Below are positions 30,520 to 39,236 of a stretch of DNA of 64,000 nucleotides, piece by piece (the first letter of the stretch is position 1; the number at the start of each line of letters is the position of its first letter). The translations under genes were made by a program, and so were the position numbers. The stretch lies in contig NZ_JAFCKB010000001.1 of assembly GCF_018130615.1 (NCBI RefSeq), forward strand, positions 434,001-498,000. Reading direction: 5' to 3'. A model generated the notes under the pieces. It saw only the letters and a program-made list of their open reading frames with translations, was not told where the DNA came from and did no database searches. Origin of the DNA: Bradyrhizobium manausense (lineage in GTDB: Bacteria > Pseudomonadota > Alphaproteobacteria > Rhizobiales > Xanthobacteraceae).

Positions 30520-30549
30520 CTAGTCGCGGCCCGAATAAGCGAGGTTCAA
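30520..30549 (-). promoter_or_regulatory. Conserved promoter-like element of paralogue C (TTGAAC-N17-CGACTAG)
   Basis: On the minus strand TTGAAC (30549-30544), 17 bases, then CGACTAG (30526-30520), 81 bases before the start at 30439. The leader between element and gene is also similar to that of paralogue B (TGCGACACCG and GCGCGGCCTCA on the plus strand), as expected from duplication of gene plus promoter. Confidence 0.6.
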
Positions 30550-30558
30550 CAAAGCCGG

Positions 30559-31695
30559 CTATCGCCGGGCGGAAACGCGTCCGCTCTCGACGTCAAACAC
30601 TTCGCCGCCGGCGCCGATCTCGCTGAACGCGGCCGGGTCCGCGCCGGTCAGCCAGACCTGCGCGCCGAGCTTGCGCAGTTCGTCGAACAGCGCGGTGCGG
30701 CGGTTGGGGTCGAGATGGGCGACGACCTCGTCGAGCAAGAGCAGCGGCACGATGCCGGTCATCTCCGCGACCAGCGTCGCATGCGCCAGCACGAGGCCGA
30801 TCAGCAGCGCCTTCTGCTCGCCGGTGGAGGCATCGCGCGCCGGCATGCTCTTCGGTGCATAGATCACCTGGAGATCGGTGAGATGCGGGCCGTCGGTGGT
30901 GCGGCCGGCAATCGCATCGCGCGGGCGGTTGTCGCGCAGGATCTGGCGATAGCGGTCCTCGACCGACGTCGCGGTTTCCTGCAGCAGCGCGTTCTCCATC
31001 CAGCCGTCGAGCGCGATCTGCGCCGACGGAAATGCGGAGGCTTGCGCGCGCGCGTTGAGCATGCCGGTGAGCCGCGCCGCGGTCTGGCCGCGCGTCGCGG
31101 CGACCGCGACGGCGAGCTCGGCGGTCTCGCGCTCGATCGCGTCACACCAATGGTCGTCGTAATTGCGCGTCTCGAGCAGACGGTTGCGCGAGCGCAGGGA
31201 ACGTTCCAGCGCATTGATGCGGCTGGAATGCTCGCTGTCGATCGCGAGCACCAGGCGGTCGAAGAAGCGCCGCCGCTCGGAACCAGCGCCCATGAACAGC
31301 CCGTCCATCGCCGGCGTCAGCCACACCATGCGGATGTGATCGCCGAAGGCGGCCGCAGAATTGACGGGCTCGCGGTCGATGCGGCAGCGGCGGCTCGCGG
31401 AAGCGTCCGCGCGCGGCGGCTCGATGCCGGTGCCTAGCGTGGCGAGCCCCAGCGCGCCCTCGACCTGCGCTGACACCGCCCAGGACCCATCGCCCTGGTT
31501 GTCGGCGACGTCCTCCAGCGTGGCGCGCCGCAAGCCCCGGCCCGGCGACAGGAACGAGATCGCCTCGATGCAATTGGTCTTGCCCGCCCCGTTCGGCCCG
31601 ACCAACGCCACCATGTCAGCCGCCGTCTCGAGCCCCGCCGCCCGATAGTTGCGAAAATGCGTCAGCGTCAGGCGATGAATGCGGGAGGGGGTCAT
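30559..31695 (-). CDS. recF: DNA repair/replication protein RecF
   Basis: 378 residues. RecF binds ssDNA-dsDNA junctions and, with RecO and RecR, loads RecA at gaps. The Walker A motif is VGPNGAGKTNCIEAI (~residues 32-46) after the conserved start RIHRLTLTHFRNY, and the SMC-like signature and Walker B are STGEQKALLIGLVLAHA and PLLLLDEVVAHLDPNRR. The length is normal. It lies about 100 bases downstream of dnaN on the same strand, the classical dnaA-dnaN-recF order. Confidence 0.96.
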   Translation of the reverse strand: MTPSRIHRLTLTHFRNYRAAGLETAADMVALVGPNGAGKTNCIEAISFLSPGRGLRRATLEDVADNQGDGSWAVSAQVEGALGLATLGTGIEPPRADASASRRCRIDREPVNSAAAFGDHIRMVWLTPAMDGLFMGAGSERRRFFDRLVLAIDSEHSSRINALERSLRSRNRLLETRNYDDHWCDAIERETAELAVAVAATRGQTAARLTGMLNARAQASAFPSAQIALDGWMENALLQETATSVEDRYRQILRDNRPRDAIAGRTTDGPHLTDLQVIYAPKSMPARDASTGEQKALLIGLVLAHATLVAEMTGIVPLLLLDEVVAHLDPNRRTALFDELRKLGAQVWLTGADPAAFSEIGAGGEVFDVESGRVSARR

Positions 31696-31794
31696 GCTGT
31701 CTTTGTCATTGGCGCGCGTCAGCGGCGCCGCCCTTCGGACGGCTATGCCCGGCCATGACGGATGTAGTCAATGCTTGCGGAGGCCGGTAGCCCC

Positions 31795-32913
31795 TCACAC
31801 CCGCATCGGCATCAGCACGTACAGCGCGCTCTTGTCGTCGCGGTCTTGCACCAGGGTCGGTGAGCCGGGGTCGGCGAGCTTCAGGGTGGCGACGTCGCCT
31901 TCGATCTGGGCGGCGATGTCGAGCAGGTAGCGGGAGTTGAAGCCGATATCGAGCGCGTCGGAGGCGTATTCGACCTCGATCTCTTCGGTGGCGCTGCCGG
32001 AATCCGGATTGGTGACCGACAGCACCAGCTTGCCCGGCGACAGCGACAGTTTGACCGCGCGGCCGCGCTCGCTCGAGATCGTCGAGACGCGGTCGACCGC
32101 GTTCTCGAAGTCCTTCTTGTCGACGACGAGTTCCTTGTCGTTGCCCTGCGGGATGACGCGGCCGTAATCGGGGAAGGTGCCGTCGATCAGCTTCGAGGTC
32201 AGCACCACGTTGCCGATGGTGAAGCGGATCTTGGCCTGCGACAGCTCGATCGTCATCTCGGCGTCGGTGTCCTCGATCAGGCGCTGCACCTCGCCGACGG
32301 TCTTGCGCGGCACGATCACGCCGGGCATGCCCTCGGCGCCCTTGGGCTGCACCAGGTCGAGCTGGGCGAGGCGGTGGCCGTCGGTGGCGACGCCGCGCAG
32401 GGTCGCGGCCTTCGCCGTGCCCGCGGCATGCAGATAGATGCCGTTGAGATAATAGCGCGTCTCCTCGGTGGAGATCGCGAACTGGGTGCGGTCGATCAGC
32501 CGCTTGACGTCCTTGGCGGCGAGATTGAACGCGTGCGACAGGTCGCCCGCGGCGAGATCCGGGAAATCGTTCTCCGGCAGGGTCTGCAGCGTGAAGCGCG
32601 AGCGGCCGGCGCGGATCGCCAGCACCGCGCGGTCGCCGTCGGCCTCCAGCACGATCTGGGACCCATCAGGCAGCTTGCGCACGATGTCGTAGAACATGTG
32701 CGCCGGCACGGTGGTCGAGCCCGCGGTCGCGGTTTCCGCAGGAAGCGTCTCCGTCACCTCGAGGTCGAGGTCGGTCGCCTTCAGCGACAATTTCGCGTTC
32801 TCGGCGCGGACCAGCACGTTGCCCAGGATCGGAATCGTGTTGCGACGCTCGACCACGCGGTGGACATGGCCCAGCGATTTCAGGAGTTGCGCGCGTTCGA
32901 CCGTAACCTTCAT
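31795..32913 (-). CDS. dnaN: DNA polymerase III beta sliding clamp
   Basis: 372 residues, three clamp domains. The start MKVTVERAQLLKSLGHVHRV and VERRNTIPILGNVLV are diagnostic, and the C-terminal clamp end DKSALYVLMPMRV carries the protein-binding groove residues, including the VLMPM motif. The ATG at 32913 is supported by the conserved N-terminus; the frame is open 21 codons further upstream without support. It acts as the processivity ring for replication. It follows dnaA after 248 bases that hold no gene. Confidence 0.98.
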   Translation of the reverse strand: MKVTVERAQLLKSLGHVHRVVERRNTIPILGNVLVRAENAKLSLKATDLDLEVTETLPAETATAGSTTVPAHMFYDIVRKLPDGSQIVLEADGDRAVLAIRAGRSRFTLQTLPENDFPDLAAGDLSHAFNLAAKDVKRLIDRTQFAISTEETRYYLNGIYLHAAGTAKAATLRGVATDGHRLAQLDLVQPKGAEGMPGVIVPRKTVGEVQRLIEDTDAEMTIELSQAKIRFTIGNVVLTSKLIDGTFPDYGRVIPQGNDKELVVDKKDFENAVDRVSTISSERGRAVKLSLSPGKLVLSVTNPDSGSATEEIEVEYASDALDIGFNSRYLLDIAAQIEGDVATLKLADPGSPTLVQDRDDKSALYVLMPMRV

Positions 32914-33161
32914 TGCACTACTCGCCCGATCCCCAAAGATGGAAAAAGCCGGGCGGAGGACAGCGCGCCGCGGCACCGAAGACCCCGGCAGGCCGGGTCA
33001 TCGAGCCGATATGACCAAAGCCGTCAGGGTCGCGCAAGGTGGCGCGGATAGCCCCGGGATTCAAGGGATCGGGAGCCAGTTCCCCACGATTTACCGCCAA
33101 AACGAACACCGCCGCCCAGGCATGGCCGGGGCGGCGGGAGAATGGCGGGAGGTCTAGGCGT

Positions 33162-34577
33162 TTATTCCTGAAGCTGGCGCTTCAGCGACTCCACTTCCTC
33201 CGACAGCGCATTGTCCTTGGACACCAGCGCCTCGATCTTGCGCACGGCGTGCAGCACGGTGGTGTGGTCGCGGCCACCGAAGCGGCGGCCGATTTCCGGC
33301 AGTGAGCGCAGGGTCAGCGTCTTGGCGAGATACATCGCCACCTGGCGCGGACGCACCACATTGGCGGTCCGGCGCGAGGACAAGAGGTCGGAGCGGCTGA
33401 CATTATACTGCCGCGCCACCACGCGCTGGATGTCCTCGATCTTGATCCGCTTCGGCTCCTGCGGCCGGATCAGATCGCGCACCTCGTGCTCGGCCATCTC
33501 CAGCGTCACCGGCCGGTTGTTGAGCTTCGAATGCGCCAAGAGGCGGTTGATCGCGCCTTCGAGGTCACGGCCGTTATGGGTGATGGCGCGCGCCAGATAA
33601 TGCAGCACCTCTTCCGGTACGTCGAAAGTCGCATGATGGGTGCGGGCCGCCGCGACGCGCGACTTGAGAATGCCGTGGCGCAGCTCCTCGCCGAGCGAGC
33701 CCATCTCGACCACGAGACCGCCGGCGAGGCGCGAGCGGACACGATCGTCCAGGCTTTCCAGGTCGGACGGCGGACGGTCGGCTGCGATCACGACCTGACG
33801 GCCGGCATCGATCAGCGCATTCAGCGTGTGACAGAACTCGGCCTGCGTCGACTTACCCTGCAGGAACTGGAGGTCGTCGATAACGAGCACGTCGATGCCG
33901 CGCAGCGCTTCCTTGAAGGCCAGCGCCGTCTGCGTCTTCAGCGCGGCGACGAAGCCGTACATGAATTTTTCTGCGGTCAGGTAGAGCACCTTGCGCTCGT
34001 TGCCGGAATTGCCGGCCCAGGTCACCGCCTGCAACAGATGCGTCTTGCCGAGGCCAACGCCGGCATGGATGTAGAGCGGGTTGAACATCACGGGGTCGCC
34101 GCGACGTCCTTCGGCGACCTGGCGCGCGGCGGCATGCGCCAGCGTGTTGGAACGGCCGATGACGAAGCTTGCAAAGGTCAGGCGCGGATCGAGCGGCGAG
34201 CCGCCGAGCGCGTCATGATTGGCGGAGACCGGCGCGGTCGCGGTCGAGCGCAGTTCCGGCACAGGCGCGCGGCGTGCTTCGACTGGCGCCGGCGCTTCCT
34301 TCGGCTGCACCACGGGGCGCACGGCGGAGCGGACGGTGAGGTCGATGCGATGCACTTCCGGCATCTCGGCCTGCCAGCACGACAGCACGCGCTCGGCATA
34401 ATGGGCCTGGATCCAGCTCTTCAGGAACCGCGTCGGGACCGAGAGACGCACGCTCTCGTCCTGCACGCCTTCGAGATCCATGCGCGCAAACCAGCTCGTA
34501 TAGACGTCCTCACCAACGTTCGTGCGCAGGCGATTCTTCACGCGTGACCAGCGATCCTGTTCCGATGTCGTCATCAT
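33162..34577 (-). CDS. dnaA: Chromosomal replication initiator DnaA
   Basis: About 471 residues. DnaA-ATP binds 9-bp boxes at oriC and melts the origin. Domain I starts [19 protein letters not shown]; the AAA+ domain has Walker [11 protein letters not shown] (~residues 173-182) and Walker [15 protein letters not shown]; and the C-terminal DNA-binding helix has the canonical [16 protein letters not shown]. Two ATGs in a row (34577 and 34574) are possible starts. It heads the dnaA-dnaN-recF block and faces a 1.27-kb non-coding region with origin features. Confidence 0.98.
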   Translation of the reverse strand: MMTTSEQDRWSRVKNRLRTNVGEDVYTSWFARMDLEGVQDESVRLSVPTRFLKSWIQAHYAERVLSCWQAEMPEVHRIDLTVRSAVRPVVQPKEAPAPVEARRAPVPELRSTATAPVSANHDALGGSPLDPRLTFASFVIGRSNTLAHAAARQVAEGRRGDPVMFNPLYIHAGVGLGKTHLLQAVTWAGNSGNERKVLYLTAEKFMYGFVAALKTQTALAFKEALRGIDVLVIDDLQFLQGKSTQAEFCHTLNALIDAGRQVVIAADRPPSDLESLDDRVRSRLAGGLVVEMGSLGEELRHGILKSRVAAARTHHATFDVPEEVLHYLARAITHNGRDLEGAINRLLAHSKLNNRPVTLEMAEHEVRDLIRPQEPKRIKIEDIQRVVARQYNVSRSDLLSSRRTANVVRPRQVAMYLAKTLTLRSLPEIGRRFGGRDHTTVLHAVRKIEALVSKDNALSEEVESLKRQLQE

Positions 34578-35236
34578 TTGAAAACTTTTCTCGAGAGATA
34601 AGGTTGCGTGGCGGGCGCCATGCGGAGTTCCTCCGGGATCTCGGCCATGGCGCGACCTCAAGCGAGTCCATCGTCGGGCAAAGCGCGACCGTTCGGCGCA
34701 AGCGCTGCGGGTCAGATCAGCGATGTCGTAGATGGAGAGTTCGCGAGGTCAGCGCGTACTCGACGCGCCCTCACACGGAGGATGATCGCAGGACGGATTG
34801 GAAACGGCATCGTGGGACGATGAAACGTGTGTCAATACCGCGTTGAATCCGTAGGACATGATACCTCCCCGTCCTGCCGTGATCGCTCACGACAAGGTCC
34901 TGCGTAAAAGAACTCCCGCGCTATACTCAAGTCGCGGATGTCCTGCCCGTCTGTTCGTGTCGTCCGCTCGGCTTCGCCATCGCGCCTGTCGGGGCAGCCT
35001 CGAGATGTCTCTCATATCCGCTTGACGCGAACGGGGTCGCTAAGATCCCGCTTGGAGACATTCAGACAAAGAGCTACCATTCCCATATTGCTATGGGTTT
35101 GATCCGACAATCGCTTGTTGAAGCGTCGCCTACGTGCACACCGCCGCCGATTTGCACGCTCGCCTCGTTTCTTAAACCGCGCTGGTCTCAAGATCGTGGG
35201 CGCCGCGAACGACTTAAGGAATACACTAAGCGGAAA
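34578..35236. other. Non-coding half of the dnaA-rpsT gap
   Basis: No credible gene in either strand; open frames here are short and of shadow type. It includes the dnaA leader. A TTGACA on the minus strand (34835-34830) lies about 250 bases upstream of dnaA but has no convincing -10 partner. The base composition becomes more AT-rich toward 35200, leading into the putative origin core. Confidence 0.5.
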
Positions 35237-35498
35237 GACTCGCAACGAAATTGATTCACACTTGAGGCATCAAAAAACTTGACCAGCGTTAACGCCGCGC
35301 ACGAGTTGTTCACAGGCTTGAGACCAAGTTTTTGGATTCGTGCACAGATTCGAAAATGCGGCGCATCATGTGACATTGACTCCCCCATCGCCAAAAAATT
35401 TTTACAAAATCGTCACGCACGCGACGCGCGGGCGAGTTTTCCAAATGCTTGTCGCCGCTATGTCGATAAGTGATTAGCGAGACATCGTTTTTTGAGTC
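35237..35498. other. Candidate chromosomal replication origin core (oriC)
   Basis: Within 262 bases there are six GANTC sites for the CcrM methylase (35237, 35253, 35335, 35347, 35378, 35494), where about one would be expected by chance. Three DnaA boxes are each one mismatch from TTATNCACA: TGATTCACA (35252), TTGTTCACA (35306) and TGTCGATAA (35461, reverse). An AT-rich stretch around 35391-35410 (CCAAAAAATTTTTACAAAAT) could serve as the unwinding element. It lies in the gene-free gap next to dnaA. Function is inferred; GC-skew of the full chromosome would be needed for proof. Confidence 0.55.
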
Positions 35499-35741
35499 TC
35501 GTTTCACAGGGTAACTCCACCGCGAAACGTGTTCCGGTGAAACTACGGTGTGCAGAACTATCGCGCGTGCGAATTCAACTTAGGCCCGCGCCGCAGGGGT
35601 TTTTCGCAGCGCAGTGAAAGTTGCCGCTGTTGCAAAAACAGCGGCAGGTAGAACTACGGACGCAGCATGGCGAAGACGGCGAGACTCTTCCGACGGAAGA
35701 TCAGTCGTCCAAAGACCGCAAGCGGGAATTGTGACAGGCAA

Positions 35742-35768
35742 CAAAAAGCCCGGCGTGAAAGCCGGGCT
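35742..35768 (-). terminator. Rho-independent terminator of rpsT
   Basis: A perfect 8-bp stem AGCCCGGC/GCCGGGCT with a 6-base loop, followed on the minus strand by TTTTTG. It lies 75 bases beyond the rpsT stop codon, on the correct strand, and is a textbook intrinsic terminator. Confidence 0.88.
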
Positions 35769-35842
35769 GTTTGACCTGCGCGATGTTCGCTTCAGCCGAT
35801 CGAATGAAGATCGGATCGCACTGCGAACTTTACTTCACGAGT

Positions 35843-36109
35843 TCACTTGGCGAGCTTGGCGATCTGCGCGGTGAGGCGCGAGACTTTGCGGCTGGCGTTG
35901 TTCTTGTGAATGATGTTGCGCTGAGCGGCGCGCATCAGCGCGGGCTCGGCACTGGCCAGCGCCTTGACGGCGGCGGCGCGATCGCCGGTCGCGATGGCCT
36001 CTTCGACGTTACGCACGGCACCGCGCATCTGGGTGCGGCGCGACTTGTTGACGGCAGTGCGGCGGGCGATCTTGCGCGTCGCTTTCTTGGCGGAAGTGGT
36101 ATTGGCCAT
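35843..36109 (-). CDS. rpsT: 30S ribosomal protein S20
   Basis: 88 residues, the usual S20 length, very basic: [20 protein letters not shown] at the start and [15 protein letters not shown] near the end, both diagnostic. S20 binds 16S rRNA early in 30S assembly. The ATG at 36109 is certain from the conserved N-terminus. It is transcribed alone from a strong promoter with a ~205-base leader and ends at an intrinsic terminator. In E. coli S20 represses its own translation; whether this leader does so is unknown. Confidence 0.97.
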   Translation of the reverse strand: MANTTSAKKATRKIARRTAVNKSRRTQMRGAVRNVEEAIATGDRAAAVKALASAEPALMRAAQRNIIHKNNASRKVSRLTAQIAKLAK

Positions 36110-36321
36110 GGTCTCAATGTCCTTTGCGGTACCGGTCGCGTCTTGGTCGGGTAGCGCCGGCTGCTTGACCGCGGAATCGACGCTCGGATTTAGGGTGTTC
36201 GGTGCAAGGCTGTCCCCGGAACATGAGCGATAGACCTTGCGGCTATCTCTGAGGCCCAAAAGAGCCTGCAACTGCTCAAAGAACAGCGGCGGCAGGATTG
36301 CGCCCGCCGCCAGTTGGCGCC

Positions 36322-36350
36322 CTTATAGAGGGGGTCTTTGGCACCGTCAA
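36322..36350 (-). promoter_or_regulatory. Sigma-70 type promoter of rpsT
   Basis: On the minus strand TTGACG (36350-36345), exactly 17 bases, then TATAAG (36327-36322). This is the best housekeeping promoter match seen in the window and is placed to start an rpsT mRNA near 36315, giving a leader of roughly 205 bases. The remaining part of the 395-base gap (36110-36504) shows no gene. Confidence 0.7.
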
Positions 36351-36504
36351 CGCTTTCCAGGCCGGGAAAACAGGCCCTTGGGCGTTCCGAGGGGGCCGTA
36401 ACGCCCTGATGAGGTTGAATTTCTACCGTCTCCCGGCTATTGGCTGGCGGCATTTCGACGGCGTTTGAAGGGGCGTCCGACCGGGCGACCATTTGGGGTG
36501 GGGC

Positions 36505-36822
36505 ATGATCCGCGGCTTTTTCCGACTGATTGGCTTGCTGCTGCTGGCCGGCGGGTTCTTCTTCATGGTCTATGACGGCGCCCGCTGGGTGGCCGACCAG
36601 ACCCTGCGGTTCACCCGGTTCGGCCAGTTCTGGAACGACATCAACCAGGCCAGCCAGTCCGCATTCCGGACCTGGGTCGAGGCCAAGGCGCCCTGGCTCT
36701 GGACCTCGGTGATCCGCCTGGTGCTGGACCAGCCGGTTTTCGCCGTCCTCGGCCTCCTCGGCATTTTCCTGATGATCCTGTTCCGCCCGCGCAAGCCGCT
36801 GATCGGCTATTCCCGGGATTGA
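36505..36822 (+). CDS. Small membrane protein with two helices
   Basis: 105 residues. MIRGFFRLIGLLLLAGGFFFMVYDGARWVADQ provides the first membrane helix, and VFAVLGLLGIFLMILF near the C-terminus the second, with basic residues after it (RPRKPLIGYSRD). The ATG at 36505 with GGGGTGGGGC upstream is preferred over a TTG four codons earlier. Homologues in related genomes are described only as small membrane proteins. It stands between rpsT (divergent) and msrA (same strand, 153-base gap). Confidence 0.72.
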   Translation: MIRGFFRLIGLLLLAGGFFFMVYDGARWVADQTLRFTRFGQFWNDINQASQSAFRTWVEAKAPWLWTSVIRLVLDQPVFAVLGLLGIFLMILFRPRKPLIGYSRD

Positions 36823-36975
36823 TCTCCAATTCCCGCCGGACTGAGCTCCGAGCGAGGGACGGCGTAACAAGACTGCCGCTCCCAGCGTAAAAACCTATAT
36901 TCCCACTCGATCACGAGCACGCGCCGCCCGAGCATCTGGCTCAGGCGACGCACATCTCGTTTGCGGAGGTTCATC

Positions 36976-37632
36976 ATGTTGTTCATGCGCAAGTCCACCG
37001 CATTGCCGAGCGCAGCCGACGCGCTGCCCGGCCGTGTGCAAGCCATTCCCACCGCGAGCATTCATTTCGTCAACGGCGCGAGATTGCAGCCGCCTTATCC
37101 CGCCGGCCTTGAGCAGGCGGTGTTCGGCCTTGGTTGCTTCTGGGGCGCCGAGCGCAAATTCTGGGAACTCGGCGACGGCATTTACACGACAGCTGTCGGC
37201 TATGCCGGCGGTCACACGCCGAACCCGACCTATGAAGAGACCTGTTCGGGGCGTACCGGCCATACCGAAGTGGTGCTGGTCGTGTTCGATCCGAAGAAGA
37301 TCTCCTATGAGAGGCTGCTGAAGACGTTCTGGGAGAACCACAACCCGACGCAGGGCATGCGCCAGGGCAACGACGTCGGCACGCAATATCGGAGTGCGAT
37401 CTACACCTACTCCGACGCGCAGAAGAAAGCCGCCGATGAGTCGAAGGCGCTCTATCAGAAGGCGCTCAACGCAAAAGGTCTCGGTGCGATCACCACCGAG
37501 ATCGCGCCGGCCGGCCCGTTCTATTTCGCCGAGGACTACCATCAGCAATATCTGGCGAAGAACCCCGCCGGTTATTGCGGCCTCGGCGGCACCGGCGTGT
37601 CGTGTCCGATCGGTGTTGGTGTGAGCGCATAA
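36976..37632 (+). CDS. msrA: Peptide methionine sulfoxide reductase A
   Basis: 218 residues. MsrA reduces the S-epimer of methionine sulfoxide in proteins and free Met. The catalytic motif is [15 protein letters not shown], followed by [19 protein letters not shown] and [12 protein letters not shown], and the resolving cysteines lie near the C-terminus ([13 protein letters not shown]). The ATG at 36976 has GGAGGTTCATC upstream. There is no signal peptide, so it is cytoplasmic. It is monocistronic as far as can be seen. Confidence 0.96.
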   Translation: MLFMRKSTALPSAADALPGRVQAIPTASIHFVNGARLQPPYPAGLEQAVFGLGCFWGAERKFWELGDGIYTTAVGYAGGHTPNPTYEETCSGRTGHTEVVLVVFDPKKISYERLLKTFWENHNPTQGMRQGNDVGTQYRSAIYTYSDAQKKAADESKALYQKALNAKGLGAITTEIAPAGPFYFAEDYHQQYLAKNPAGYCGLGGTGVSCPIGVGVSA

Positions 37633-37789
37633 GCGCTCAATGGTGCCACACCGGCGCTACACCTCTTCCGCTTGCGAGAGAGGTCGCGCTGCGCTCCTGG
37701 CGTGCAGCGCCGCCCCACATCGCCCCTCAACCCTTTATTAACCATAACGGGTGCAAGACTGGAGCTGTCTCGTTTTTAGGGATGGTCCG

Positions 37790-38527
37790 GTGCGAGTTCT
37801 GCGCGCGTTTCGATGGTCGATCTTGGCAGCGTCCGCCGCGCTGACCCTGGGCGGCTGCATGCAGACCGCTGGTCCCGTCGCGATGGTTCAGCCCCGTCCC
37901 GATCTCGACGCGATGGCCTATGGCCAGCCCTATAGCGCTCCGCCGGTCGTCGTTGCCAACAACGGCGGCGGTGCCATTGCCGCGCTCAGCAATTCCTTTG
38001 CCTCGGGTCCTGCACCCGTGCCGGTCGCCTATGCCGCGCCGGTGGTGGCCGCACCGGTTCGCTACGACTCTTCTTATCACCTCGATGCCGGCGACAAGCT
38101 GCGCGTCGTGGTCTATGGCCAGGAAGGTCTCACCAACAGCTACGCCATCGATGCCGGCGGCTCCATCACCATGCCGCTGATCGGGGCGGTGCCGGCGCGC
38201 GGCCGCACCACGGCGGGACTTGCCGGCGAGATCGCAGCGCGCCTGCGCAACGGCTACATCCGCGAGCCGTCGGTCGCCGTCGAGATCGAGTCCTACCGCC
38301 CGTTCTTCATTCTCGGTGAAGTCGCCGCCCCCGGCCAATATCCCTACGTGCCGAACATGACAGTCGAAAGCGCGGTCGCGATCGCCGGCGGCTTTTCACC
38401 GCGTGCCAAGCGCGACGTGGTCACCGTCACCCACACCGAAGGCGGCGGCGCCATGCGCGCCGTCGTGCCGCTCGGCACACCCGTCAGCCCCGGCGACACC
38501 GTGTTCGTCGGCGAGCGCTGGTTTTGA
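37790..38527 (+). CDS. Polysaccharide export lipoprotein (Wza/BexD type)
   Basis: About 245 residues starting at a GTG that gives a lipoprotein signal peptide MRVLRAFRWSILAASAALTL followed by the lipobox LGGC. The poly-export domain has YHLDAGDKLRVVVYGQEGLT and ITMPLIGAVPARGRT, and a SLBB-like domain has FFILGEVAAPGQYPYVPNMT. An earlier GTG at 37751 would lengthen the signal peptide and is less likely. The family forms outer-membrane channels for capsule or exopolysaccharide. No Wzc or glycosyltransferase genes are next to it, so it is an orphan copy. At this length it is a short form. Confidence 0.9.
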   Translation: MRVLRAFRWSILAASAALTLGGCMQTAGPVAMVQPRPDLDAMAYGQPYSAPPVVVANNGGGAIAALSNSFASGPAPVPVAYAAPVVAAPVRYDSSYHLDAGDKLRVVVYGQEGLTNSYAIDAGGSITMPLIGAVPARGRTTAGLAGEIAARLRNGYIREPSVAVEIESYRPFFILGEVAAPGQYPYVPNMTVESAVAIAGGFSPRAKRDVVTVTHTEGGGAMRAVVPLGTPVSPGDTVFVGERWF

Positions 38528-38544
38528 CCAAGTACAACGTACTT

Positions 38545-38645
38545 CGTCATTCCGGGATGGTGCGCTAGCACCAGACCCGGAATCTCGAGGTTCTCTGGTG
38601 CGCAATTGCGCACCAGAGTTCGCAGCTCGCGCGCCCCGGAATGAC
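38545..38645. repeat. Intergenic repeat with nested palindromes (GTCATTCCGGG family)
   Basis: Outer arms GTCATTCCGGG and CCCCGGAATGAC enclose a perfect 26-base palindrome at 38593-38618 (CTCTGGTGCGCAA and its complement) and the small GGTGCGCTAGCACC. The element occupies the gap between two convergent genes. Its structure is typical of dispersed Bradyrhizobium intergenic repeats, and no coding content was seen. Confidence 0.75.
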
Positions 38646-38654
38646 TGCGGAGCT

Positions 38655-39134
38655 TCATCGCCTGAAATCCAGCCGCCCGTTCGGAAAGCATCCGTCGATG
38701 CGCGCGGCATCGACCACGAGTCCGATCCACGGCCGCATGATCGCGGGATTGGTCAGGTTGATGTATTTCCCGACCAGGCGATTGCCGTCCTCGCGCGCAG
38801 CATCGATCAGTCCGTGTCGGCGGCCCTCATCCCAATCGAACCGCAGATAGATCCGACCAGCCATGACGCGGACTTCCGCGCGGCCTTGCTTCCATGCCTC
38901 CAGCGTATCGCCGGCGATGGTCGGATCGGCGCCACCGTTCCAGCGGCTCGCCCACGCGCCTTCGAGCGGGTCGGAGGGAGCGGGAATGGACGCCCAATGC
39001 GCGGCATTGCCGTCGGCCGCGCCCCCGGCGAGCGTCGCCGTCGCGGCGTATTCCGTCACGCCGTGATCGGTCGGCTCGGGAACATCGATGGTGCCGAATG
39101 GATTGCGGATGATGCGGGCCATGGTTTCCTGCAT
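38655..39134 (-). CDS. Conserved-looking protein of unknown function
   Basis: 159 residues, not recognised. It is soluble with no signal or membrane segment. It contains WASRWNGGADPTIAGDTLEAW, then VRVMAGRIYLRFDWDEGRRH, GLIDAAREDGNRLVGKYINL and IGLVVDAARIDGCFPNGRLDF. The beta-rich pattern with conserved-looking Trp and Gly resembles small-molecule-binding or lipocalin-like sheets, but this is a guess. The ATG at 39134 has CGGAGAAGTACTC upstream (ATG at 39122 is the alternative). It lies downstream of the esterase on the same strand. Confidence 0.65.
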   Translation of the reverse strand: MQETMARIIRNPFGTIDVPEPTDHGVTEYAATATLAGGAADGNAAHWASIPAPSDPLEGAWASRWNGGADPTIAGDTLEAWKQGRAEVRVMAGRIYLRFDWDEGRRHGLIDAAREDGNRLVGKYINLTNPAIMRPWIGLVVDAARIDGCFPNGRLDFRR

Positions 39135-39236
39135 GAGTACTTCTCCGTGGAAAATAACTCGATTCAGTCAGCCTTATCGCCACGGCCCGCGATGCGCCCA
39201 CCCGATTTCCCTGCCAGCCTACGCCGGCGCCACCGC

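Noticed and set aside
34830-34835. TTGACA on the minus strand as a dnaA promoter
   Set aside because: No acceptable -10 hexamer is found 16-18 bases downstream.
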